From UBA5704 sp036264355 (GTDB lineage Bacteria; Acidobacteriota; Thermoanaerobaculia; Multivoradales; UBA5704): a DNA stretch of 13,834 nt. Of this stretch, positions 1 through 6,299 are shown piece after piece. Where the stretch lies: positions 1 through 13,834 of the forward strand of contig DATARD010000101.1 in assembly GCA_036264355.1 (NCBI GenBank), given 5' to 3'. Below the pieces are notes generated by a model. It was not told where the DNA came from. It did no database searches and saw only the letters and a program-made list of their open reading frames with translations. Position numbers and translations under genes: made by a program. Every line of letters starts with the position of its first letter. The stretch's first letter is position 1.

Positions 1-253
1 TCTCTTGTTCTCGACAAACAAGAGGAAAGCACGTCTCCATGGCCTTTTGCAAGCCTGCCTCCACGCGAAAAGGACGCCTTAAGCGATCACGGATGAAGGC
101 CGCTAGATCCTCCTCTCGCCAGCCGCTTGTGTTCGGGCCGAGAATGACTCGGGGAGCCAGCCGGCCGGAGCCTTCCCAGCGGTATAGAGTCGCTCGGGAA
201 ATGCCGAGCAAGCGGGCGGCCTGAGTGGGGCGAATGATCGGGGAAACGGACAT
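1..253 (-). CDS. AlpA-like transcriptional regulator / excisionase (3' end outside window)
   Basis: An ATG at 253 opens a frame with no stop before the left edge; 84 codons are visible. Upstream is a clean Shine-Dalgarno AGGAGG six bases from the ATG, which fixes the start. Residues 8-32 (RPTQAARLLGISRATLYRWE and following) form a MerR/AlpA-type winged helix-turn-helix, followed by a GW-R-x-DLAAFI stretch typical of AlpA proteins. Known: AlpA of P4-like elements activates or accompanies the integrase and aids excision. The position, co-directional with and downstream of the recombinase gene and a small HTH-like gene, fits a recombination directionality factor. The C-terminal residues after about 60 diverge from the compact AlpA fold and may be an extension. 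The family call is fairly secure; excision versus regulation cannot be decided. Confidence 0.8.
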   Translation of the reverse strand, partial: MSVSPIIRPTQAARLLGISRATLYRWEGSGRLAPRVILGPNTSGWREEDLAAFIRDRLRRPFRVEAGLQKAMETCFPLVCREQE

Positions 254-340
254 GCAGCGCCTCCTGTCTTGCCACGTCGTAAGGAACGACGTGCCATATT
301 CTCGCGTGGCGCTACGGCTCTGTCACGGTCAACAAATCGG

Positions 341-862
341 CTATTTGCTGTCCCGGTTGGGATACAACTGGTCCTTCATTCGGTGCCAGGCGCGGCTTAC
401 TGTTTTGTCGGAAACACCCATCTGGTCCGCGACGGTTCCGATTGCCTTTTCCAGGCTTTGCCCTTTCTCCCTTTCGGTGTTGACCATCATGGCGAATATT
501 GCGCTTTCCATGGAAGCCCTGCGGGCGGTTTGCTTGCGACCTCGTGGGCGCGTGAGATTAAGGGCTGTGTTGGCGTCGCGAGTCTCTTCGAGGAAGCGAA
601 GATTTTCCCTCAGCTCGGCCATGTTCGTAAAATTCGGATGGGGAGGGAGTCTTATGCCGACGTCGGGGGCTTCATCTTTCGTAATCTCTCGGAACGCCCT
701 GACCAGGTAGGTCCGCAGCGATTCAGGGAGCGGTAGATCTTGCTCTAGGATTCTGGTGATCCAGCGGAGCAAGCTTGTTGCTTCCCCAACGTCCCCAGAG
801 CGGGCCGCTCTGATTTTCGCCTCGAAGTCCCCAAGCTCCTCCGGAGTCCATACGCGCGTCAT
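341..862 (-). CDS. Hypothetical element protein with HTH-like C-terminus
   Basis: A 173-residue protein that I do not recognise as a named family. The ATG at 862 lies 4 bp after the recombinase stop with no clear ribosome site, suggesting translational coupling; an upstream in-frame GTG at 901 would overlap the recombinase. Residues 1-60 are acidic and helical. The middle carries a basic patch (RPRGRKQTARR, about 105-115). The C-terminus contains IGTVADQMGVSDKTVSRAW, which looks like a sigma/Xre-type helix-turn-helix with a recognition helix around SDKTVSRAW, so DNA binding is likely. Its place between int and the AlpA-like gene suggests a role in element regulation or excision, but that is inference. 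Base composition is visibly less GC-rich than the recombinase. Confidence 0.7.
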   Translation of the reverse strand: MTRVWTPEELGDFEAKIRAARSGDVGEATSLLRWITRILEQDLPLPESLRTYLVRAFREITKDEAPDVGIRLPPHPNFTNMAELRENLRFLEETRDANTALNLTRPRGRKQTARRASMESAIFAMMVNTEREKGQSLEKAIGTVADQMGVSDKTVSRAWHRMKDQLYPNRDSK

Positions 863-866
863 TGCG

Positions 867-2129
867 TCACGCGATCCGTACCACGTTGGACCTCTCCTCA
901 CCGGCGAGAACGGCTTCCACGCGGTCGCCCAGAAGAATCACGGCCTGGCGCTTCTCCGCGTCGTAGCTCGCGCGGTTGTAGGTCCGGGTGATGCGGCCCG
1001 CGGCGTGGTTTAGAAGATGATCGATGGTATCGGGACGGACCCCTGAGCGGCCGAGCCAAGTTGCCGCCGTCCGGCGGAGATCGTGCGGCGTGAAATGCGG
1101 CAACCCGGACCAGGCCCGGAGCCGCGCCGAGCTGTGCGAAAGCCAGGTGAGCCGCTTGCCGTCCGCGCGGGAGGCGAGAACCCATTCCGTCGAGCCGGTG
1201 AGCGGGCGGAGTGCCTCAACGACCGCGAGAGCCTGCGGGGAGAGCGGCACGCGGTGCGCGCTGTTCGTCTTCGTCATCTCCGCCGGCAGATTCCACCACC
1301 AGCCGCGGGTGTCGCGCTCAAGGTCCCGCCAGCGCATGGAGAGCACCTCTCCCGGGCGCTGCGCGGTCAGGAGGACAAGGCGCCACGCGGCGGCGACCGC
1401 GGGCTGTAGACGGTCGAAGAGAGGCCAGAGGACGCGTAGCTCTTCCTCGGAGAGGACTCTCTCGCGGGGCTTCTCGGTGTAGAGGAAGCGGCGGGGGATG
1501 CGTAGGGCGGGGTTCGCGTCAAGCTCTTCCCGGTCAACCGCGTATTGAAAGATGGCGCGGACCAGGGCCAGCGTGCGGTTCGAGCACACCCCGCCGCGCT
1601 CCCGCGCCTCTTCAATGAGCCGCAGAACGTCAGCCCGGCGGATTTCGGCGACCATGCGCGGACCCCACCCCGGGAGCACTTCCACCTTGAGCTTGCGCGC
1701 CGCCTCCCGGACGCTCCGCTCGCGCCGCCGCCGTCGAGCGTCGCGTAGATACCGCTCGGTGAGGTCGGCGAACGTCCCCGGGCCGGGCTGGCCTTCGCGG
1801 GCAGCTTTCCGGGCTTCTCTCTCTTGGCGTTCCTTGCGGCGCTCCTCTTTCTTGGCTGCGATGGGGTCCTGTCCCGCGGCAAACTCCGCGCGCGCCTTGT
1901 CGGCTGCGCTTCTCGCCTTGGAGAGCCCGAAAGAAGACGAATAGGTCCCGAGGTTCAGCCGGCGCTCGCCACGCGTCCCGAAGCGCTGGAAGAAGACCTT
2001 GCGTCCGTCCAGCTCGACACGCACGCCGAAACCAGGCCGTGAGGCATCCCGCACCTCGTAGCGCGTCTCTCTCGGCCGGAGATTCCTGACGGCCGTGTCT
2101 GTCAGCGTGGTCTCTGCTCGCCGTGGCAT
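867..2129 (-). CDS. int: Tyrosine recombinase / integrase (P4, DUF4102 type)
   Basis: A 420-residue site-specific recombinase that would integrate and excise the element at tRNA-Arg. The frame is open further upstream, but ATG 2129 has an AGGAGG eight bases before it and begins directly with the family N-terminus, so it is chosen. Residues about 8-85 are the DUF4102 arm-binding domain (LTDTAVRNLRP, PGFGVRV, RRLNLGTY). About 120-220 are the SAM-like core-binding domain. The catalytic domain shows Arg I in TAQRPGEV (about 285), HDLRR near 349-353, LLNHAAG with His near 375, and the nucleophile Tyr in RTYNR near 384. All catalytic residues are present and the length is normal, so the enzyme looks active. 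Its promoter must lie between 2130 and the attachment site. Confidence 0.95.
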   Translation of the reverse strand: MPRRAETTLTDTAVRNLRPRETRYEVRDASRPGFGVRVELDGRKVFFQRFGTRGERRLNLGTYSSSFGLSKARSAADKARAEFAAGQDPIAAKKEERRKERQEREARKAAREGQPGPGTFADLTERYLRDARRRRRERSVREAARKLKVEVLPGWGPRMVAEIRRADVLRLIEEARERGGVCSNRTLALVRAIFQYAVDREELDANPALRIPRRFLYTEKPRERVLSEEELRVLWPLFDRLQPAVAAAWRLVLLTAQRPGEVLSMRWRDLERDTRGWWWNLPAEMTKTNSAHRVPLSPQALAVVEALRPLTGSTEWVLASRADGKRLTWLSHSSARLRAWSGLPHFTPHDLRRTAATWLGRSGVRPDTIDHLLNHAAGRITRTYNRASYDAEKRQAVILLGDRVEAVLAGEERSNVVRIA

Positions 2130-2163
2130 CGTGTCTCCCTCCTGTCTGGGTCCTCTTGGAGCT

Positions 2164-2185
2164 TGGGGCGAATATGGGGCGAATA
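2164..2185. repeat. Tandem 11-bp repeat upstream of int
   Basis: TGGGGCGAATA occurs twice head to tail (2164-2174 and 2175-2185), 35 bp upstream of the int start. The 10-mer TGGGGCGAAT occurs again at 226-235, inside the start of the AlpA-like gene. Such direct repeats beside int could be arm-type integrase sites or an AlpA operator; this is inference from position only. Confidence 0.5.
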
Positions 2186-2304
2186 CGAGCCGCGCTGCCA
2201 TGCTTCACCCTGAGACACAATAATACCAGTAAACACAGGCGTTTGCGAGACTTAACGGCGAAAGCGCTACGGCGTGAGACACCCTAAAACCGGGTGGTGA
2301 GTGA

Positions 2305-2349
2305 CTCCGAAGCTGTAGGTCAGAGGTTCGAATCCTCTAGGGCGCACCA
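2305..2349 (+). other. Attachment site: 3' remnant of a tRNA-Arg(CCG) gene
   Basis: From 2305 the sequence follows tRNA order: anticodon loop CTCCGAA with anticodon CCG at 2307-2309, 3' anticodon stem GCTGT, variable loop AGGTC, T stem AGAGG/CCTCT around TTCGAAT (2322-2338), acceptor strand AGGGCGC, discriminator A and an encoded CCA at 2347-2349. The 5' side does not fold: AGTGA before the loop cannot pair with GCTGT, and there is no D arm or matching GCGCCCT acceptor strand upstream. Match to tRNA therefore begins at the anticodon loop, a common crossover point for tyrosine recombinases. The CCG anticodon makes it Arg. It is not a functional tRNA. Confidence 0.85.
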
Positions 2350-3658
2350 TGTACACCCCTTAAAATCAATGATTTACGTCGGGATCTCGAAACCGACTCC
2401 TGGTGCTTCTGTGCGCTGTGGACCACTGGCGGACCATCGGCGCACGCGCGAGGGGCCGCACACTCCTCAACGAATGCACGGTGCAGGAGCAGCACTCCCT
2501 CCTCCACTCTCGACACCGGAACAATAAAAGCCAGTGACTCGCGGCTGGTAAAGGCTTCCAGCACCTGGATTCCCCTTTGGCGGATGACCCTCATCACTTC
2601 GTGGAGTGCGACAGGACGCGACCCCAGACCGAAGCCGACGAGCCCAATGCTCCCCAGCCCCTCGGAAATCTCTACGAGGTTGGGATACCGCGATTCCAGA
2701 TCTCTCTTGAAGGTGCTGACGTCGGGGATCTCTTCCGCGGACAGGAACAGCGTCGAGAGCTGGCCTGCCGCATCCACGTTCGCAAAGAGGAGGTCGTACC
2801 GGGCAATGGACTCGAAAAATTTCATCGGCATGCGTCGAATCTCTGATCATGATCCGAATCAGGTACTTCCGAGCGGCCACGCCGGCGACCTCCGAGCGGC
2901 GCGGCCGATAGCTCCCCTGGTCGTCTGAGCACCTCTGCACCACCGTACGCGCTTTCGAGCCGAACGTGGAGAGGACGTGGACCGTCACTTTGTTGTCGCG
3001 GGCGAATTCGACCGCCTCGGCCTTGAGGACTTGCGCTCCCTGCCACGCCAGCTCCTGCATGACGGGCTCCGCGACGACATCCAGCCGCCGTGCCGCCGGG
3101 ACGGTTCGTGGATCGGCGCTGAAAACACCGTCCACATCCGTGTAGATCTCGCAGTGCTCCGCGGCCAGGGCGGCGGCGAGCGCCACCGCAGTGGTGTCCG
3201 ATCCACCCCTCCCCAGCGTCGTCACCTCCAGCGCCTGACTGACTCCCTGGAAGCCTGCGGCGACGACGATCTTCCCCTGGCGCAACTCCTCCAGGACTCG
3301 ACCGGGCCGCACTTCCAGGATCCGCGCATTGGTGTGGACGTCGTTGGTGACGATGCCGCACTGTTCTCCAGTCAGCGAGACTGCGCTCTCTCCCAATGCC
3401 TGGATGGCCATGCTCAGAAGAGACATGGAGACTTCTTCGCCCGTCGCCAACAGCCGGTCGAGCTCCCGCCGGGACGGATCAGGGCTGACCTCCCGCGCCA
3501 TGTCGACCAGGTGGTCCGTCGTATGCCCCATCGCCGAGACGACGGCAACGATACCGAAACCCTGGCGCTTCGTCTGGACCACCTGGAGCGCGACGTCGCG
3601 GATAGCCTCGGGGCGTGGCAACCGAAGAACCACCATATTTCTGAACAATGATTCGCAT
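2337..3658 (-). pseudogene. lysC: Aspartate kinase broken by two single-base insertions
   Basis: Aspartokinase phosphorylates aspartate at the head of the lysine/threonine/methionine pathway. The true N-terminus, MRIIVQKYGGSSVAT with the KYGG motif, starts at ATG 3658. At a C4 run (3610-3613) the frame shifts and continues as PEAIRDVAL. The kinase core follows with LATGEE, TLGRGGSDTTAVA and EIYTDVDGVFSADPR. At a T5 run (2815-2819) it shifts again into the ACT-domain half (FESIARYDLLFANVDAAG, then LVGFGLGSR). Removing one base at each site gives 439 residues. The usual family end falls near RAFVEE; here about 40 extra basic residues follow, and the stop TAG (2337-2339) lies antisense in the tRNA remnant. 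Either this is a recent pseudogene, or sequence errors exist, or both sites frameshift. The gene identity is certain; the symbol is by family. Confidence 0.88.
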
Positions 3659-3870
3659 ACTTACCTTACAGGCCGGAGGGGCCGGAGTCAGTCATGAGTC
3701 GGTCATAAGAACGCTCAGCCGGCCAGCTCCAAGGCCGGTGTCAGATGTGCATCCTGGTGGACACGCGGATCGCCTAAAGAGTCCATGGCGCCCGCAGTAC
3801 CGGAGCAAGCCCTCAAAGCTCGTAGGACTGCCGCACCGCGCGTGTCAGCGTTTGTCCTACAAGGGCCGCC
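3659..3870. other. Spacer upstream of aspartate kinase
   Basis: No gene is visible in these 212 bp. It should hold the promoter of the aspartate kinase; only a weak match on the minus strand is seen, and there is no recognisable lysine riboswitch. A weak AAGG at 3665-3668 precedes the kinase ATG. The near-repeats GTCAGTCAT and GTCGGTCAT at about 3688-3706 are the only local structure I noticed. Confidence 0.4.
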
Positions 3871-3975
3871 CTATTTTTCACCCAGATCGGTGATCAGCCG
3901 CGCGCTCCGTTCCCGCGTGGAAGTAGGCCCAGATCCACTCTCTCATGGTCATCAGCCGGTTGCGGAAGCCGATCA
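3871..3975 (-). pseudogene. Remnant of a type II NADH dehydrogenase 3' end
   Basis: Read on the minus strand, this gives IGFRNRLMTM-REWIWAYF, then, after a one-base insertion (extra G at 3919-3920), RSARLITDLGEK and a TAG stop at 3871-3873. It matches the C-terminal tail of the intact ndh at 6300-7586 for 92 bp with three substitutions and one indel. Beyond the shared block it has its own short end (DLGEK, stop) rather than the intact gene's DLGDKALPES tail, so it looks like the end of a second ndh copy rather than a pure copy of the neighbour. Everything before IGFRN is missing. Confidence 0.85.
3884..3975 (+). repeat. Direct repeat, copy 1 (ndh 3' segment)
   Basis: This copy is 92 bp and matches 6343-6433 in the same orientation with three substitutions and one inserted G. 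The two copies are about 2.46 kb apart and bracket the nuclease-like gene at 4162-6147. Confidence 0.95.
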
Positions 3976-4161
3976 TATTGGATTTGTCCTGGAAGAAACA
4001 CTGGGTGTTGTCGTTGGTGACATCCCACCTCGAAAGACTCGTGATACCGCTTGCCGCGGAAACTTAGGGTGGACAGGTAGTAATACGGTCCGCCATCGGG
4101 CCGTTGTTCGTAGGGGCGGTCCACAGCATACCATCAGGCCCCCAGTGTGCTGCCGTCCTCA
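3976..4161. other. Unassigned 186 bp between ndh remnant and nuclease-like gene
   Basis: On the minus strand an open stretch from about 4130 reads AVDRPYEQRPDGGPYYYLST, then LSFRGKRYHESF, before passing into the ndh remnant in another frame. The aromatic-rich peptide looks protein-like, but I cannot assign it to a family. It may be the broken end of another gene fused by the rearrangement. No RNA gene or clear terminator is seen. Confidence 0.4.
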
Positions 4162-6147
4162 TCAGCTCGGGACTGAGTCTGTCATGCGATTGACAACTTC
4201 AATGGCGCCGGTTGCCGTATCGAGATTGAAGGCGTGCCAATAGCGCCCAATTCCTTCGCGGGGGCAGGTGAGCTTGAGATTTCCCTGCTGCTGGATGATA
4301 ACGATGGTTGCCATTGAGTCCGAGAGCGGCACCTCGCCGGAATAGTTGTGCACGTAGCAGCGATAGCGGCCGGAGAGGCGAGAGATGGTGATCGACTCGG
4401 GGCCGGAACCAAACCGGGCATCCCTATCGAGCTCAGCCCAAGGTGGTTGCGACAGCGAGCCGTGGTTGCCGTAGAAGATCCTGGTCTCGGCACCGCCCGC
4501 ATTCGAGATCAGATAGAGATCCAGGTCTCGCGGGAATTCGGCCCAGGTGAGAACGACTTTTTCGACCGCCAGCGAGCCCGTTGCAGCAGCAGCCATAGTC
4601 GGATCAAATGCAGGCGGCGCCTCGCCGACAGGAAAGCGGCGCGCCACAGCGCTGCGGACGGTTTCGTGAAAAGACTCAACGCCCAGCCCTCGTGGGCGCA
4701 TGTCACCGATCAGCACAAGGCGGTCGCGGATCTCGGCGGGACTCTCCTCGAGGATGGCTTGCGGTGCTGGCCCATAGTTGACTAGCACTATGATGGCCGT
4801 CGGGCGACCACGGGCATAATCGACCAATGCAGCAATGAAGTTCCGGGTCGAGGCGGCGCGGTACTGCTTGCACTCGACTACCAGCACTGCGGAGTCGCGG
4901 CTGGTGATTGGATCATGCAGAAGCGTGTAGTCAGGTTGGATTTTGCCCCGTCGCCCTTTGCCCCATGGCGTCTCAGTGAGAGGCGAGCGCAGCTCTGCCC
5001 AGATATGGAGCGCCGGGTCCAGGCGGGGGAACGTTGCGAGATGCGAACCCGCAAAGGAGAAATGAATGGTGCCGTTTTCTTGGTGGATGCGGCAGGCGAA
5101 ACCTCCTAATGCAGCGAGCATTTGAGTCCAGACCCAGGCGCCGTAAAGCTCATGGCGCTGTTGCCAGACCGGCAAGTTGAGAAAATCTCGCAGGATCTGC
5201 GCCCACGAGCCGGCCTCTACGACAACGACCGGTTGTCGAGCGAAGAGCTCGTCCAAGGTGGCCAATCTGCGACGCGCGAAGTCCTCGCGCTCCTCGCCTG
5301 GTATCATCCGCCGAGCCTCCTCCGCTGTGCCATAGAGACCGGCGGCGACCGATGCTGCCCAGTGATCCGAGTCGAGAATGCTGAGGAAACGAGGGTTCCA
5401 GAGTGCTTGCGGTTCTCCTTCTCGATCTTCGGTTTGGACCCGCTGGCGAAACTCACGTAGTTGCTCCCGATCACTGCTGACGCGGGTGCTCTCCTGGACA
5501 ATGGCGGACCAGAGGCGCCAAGCTCGCTCGAGCGCGCGGTCAAGGCCGGGCATACCGCTGGTGGGTGCCGGCAGAGCGATGCGGGGCCAACGGCCCGCCA
5601 TATACTCGCGCGCCCACGCCTCGGCACCGGTGCCCGCCGCACCCATGAGCTGTGGATCGTCGTTTTCCTGCGGACGCTCGATCCGAAGAGCGCTATAAAG
5701 ATCCCAGAGGGCGTGATAGTCCCACTGCGCTACTTGGGTCGCAGCGCTGACACGTTCCCAGACGGCGAGCCAGTCACGGAACTGGTTGAGATCGAAATCG
5801 AGCTTGATATTGCGGCCGAAGTCAAAGTCGAGTCGGAGGTTGTGATTGCTGCGTTGAGCGCCGGCCCGAGTAAACAGGTTCAGCAGGTCATTCATCATCT
5901 CGGCGTACGGCGCAACCGCCTTGAAGAAGGCCGCCACAAAATCCTCGACGGGAACAGCCCTGCGGGCCAAGGCATCAGACACAGTTTCGTCTGCCGGAAG
6001 GCTCAGGCTGGCGCGCAGCTCGGTGACGGTGGCGGCGTCGTAGAAGTCTGCATCGAGGCCGCCTTCGTGCTCCAGGAAGCGCCACGCGGCGTCCGCAGAG
6101 GTAAGAATTTGAGGATGCGTTGGGCCGGGAAGACTCTCTGGTTGCAT
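4162..6147 (-). CDS. PD-(D/E)XK nuclease-like protein with C-terminal YfaP/DUF2135-like domain
   Basis: A 661-residue, presumably cytoplasmic protein with no signal peptide or membrane segment. ATG 6147 is chosen because GGAGG lies five bases upstream and overlaps the alternative GTG at 6153. Residues 1-380 are mostly helical and unassigned. A nuclease-like core follows: GKIQPDYTLL with Asp406, then AVLVVECKQYR with Glu425 and Lys427, the D-ExK pattern of the PD-(D/E)XK fold, with a strand IIVLVNYGP after it. Residues about 530-650 form a beta-rich module (LTWAEFPRDLDLYL, FYGNHG, RYRCYVHNYSGE, GRYWHAFNL) resembling the YfaP/DUF2135 domain. The combination suggests a nucleic-acid-targeting effector, possibly defence-related, but no partner gene is present. 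It is flanked by direct repeats of an ndh tail and is less GC-rich than the NRPS. Nuclease activity is inferred from motifs only. Confidence 0.75.
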   Translation of the reverse strand: MQPESLPGPTHPQILTSADAAWRFLEHEGGLDADFYDAATVTELRASLSLPADETVSDALARRAVPVEDFVAAFFKAVAPYAEMMNDLLNLFTRAGAQRSNHNLRLDFDFGRNIKLDFDLNQFRDWLAVWERVSAATQVAQWDYHALWDLYSALRIERPQENDDPQLMGAAGTGAEAWAREYMAGRWPRIALPAPTSGMPGLDRALERAWRLWSAIVQESTRVSSDREQLREFRQRVQTEDREGEPQALWNPRFLSILDSDHWAASVAAGLYGTAEEARRMIPGEEREDFARRRLATLDELFARQPVVVVEAGSWAQILRDFLNLPVWQQRHELYGAWVWTQMLAALGGFACRIHQENGTIHFSFAGSHLATFPRLDPALHIWAELRSPLTETPWGKGRRGKIQPDYTLLHDPITSRDSAVLVVECKQYRAASTRNFIAALVDYARGRPTAIIVLVNYGPAPQAILEESPAEIRDRLVLIGDMRPRGLGVESFHETVRSAVARRFPVGEAPPAFDPTMAAAATGSLAVEKVVLTWAEFPRDLDLYLISNAGGAETRIFYGNHGSLSQPPWAELDRDARFGSGPESITISRLSGRYRCYVHNYSGEVPLSDSMATIVIIQQQGNLKLTCPREGIGRYWHAFNLDTATGAIEVVNRMTDSVPS

Positions 6148-6299
6148 TAGCACCTCCGCTCAGCGCTCCACTGCATCCGGAAGAGGATCTGCGAGCTCTC
6201 TGCCGGGCGCAGCAATGCGCGTGGCAACTCTTTACATCCTACGATGAGCCGTCGACGCGAGTAAACATCGGTACTGAAATATAGGTAAGGACCAATACT

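Larger units (their letters stand above)
1..2349. mobile_element. Right end of an integrative element (tRNA-Arg target)
   Basis: Three leftward genes (AlpA-like regulator, HTH-like protein, tyrosine recombinase) abut a partial tRNA-Arg 3' end at 2305-2349. Seen: the tRNA piece lacks its 5' half, and the recombinase begins 175 bp from it. Known: elements that integrate into the 3' part of tRNA genes leave an intact tRNA at one end and a duplicate of its 3' segment at the other. Inferred: this is the end carrying the duplicate, and the rest of the element and the intact tRNA lie to the left, outside the window. No conjugation, replication or cargo gene is visible here, so the element could be an ICE, a P4-like satellite or a genomic island. 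Confidence 0.8.

Noticed and set aside
225..736. Rightward frames opposite the element genes
   Set aside because: They have no ribosome site or family resemblance and oppose the AlpA-like and HTH-like genes, whose starts have good support.
2274..2349. A complete tRNA gene
   Set aside because: The T arm, acceptor 3' strand and CCA are good, but there is no D arm, no matching 5' acceptor strand, and the anticodon stem cannot pair. It is a 3' remnant.
3659..3870. Lysine riboswitch upstream of aspartate kinase
   Set aside because: The spacer is short and shows none of the L-box conserved stems; only weak small repeats are present.
4162..6147. Part of a restriction-modification pair
   Set aside because: No methyltransferase or specificity gene is adjacent, so a restriction role has no contextual support despite the nuclease-like motif.
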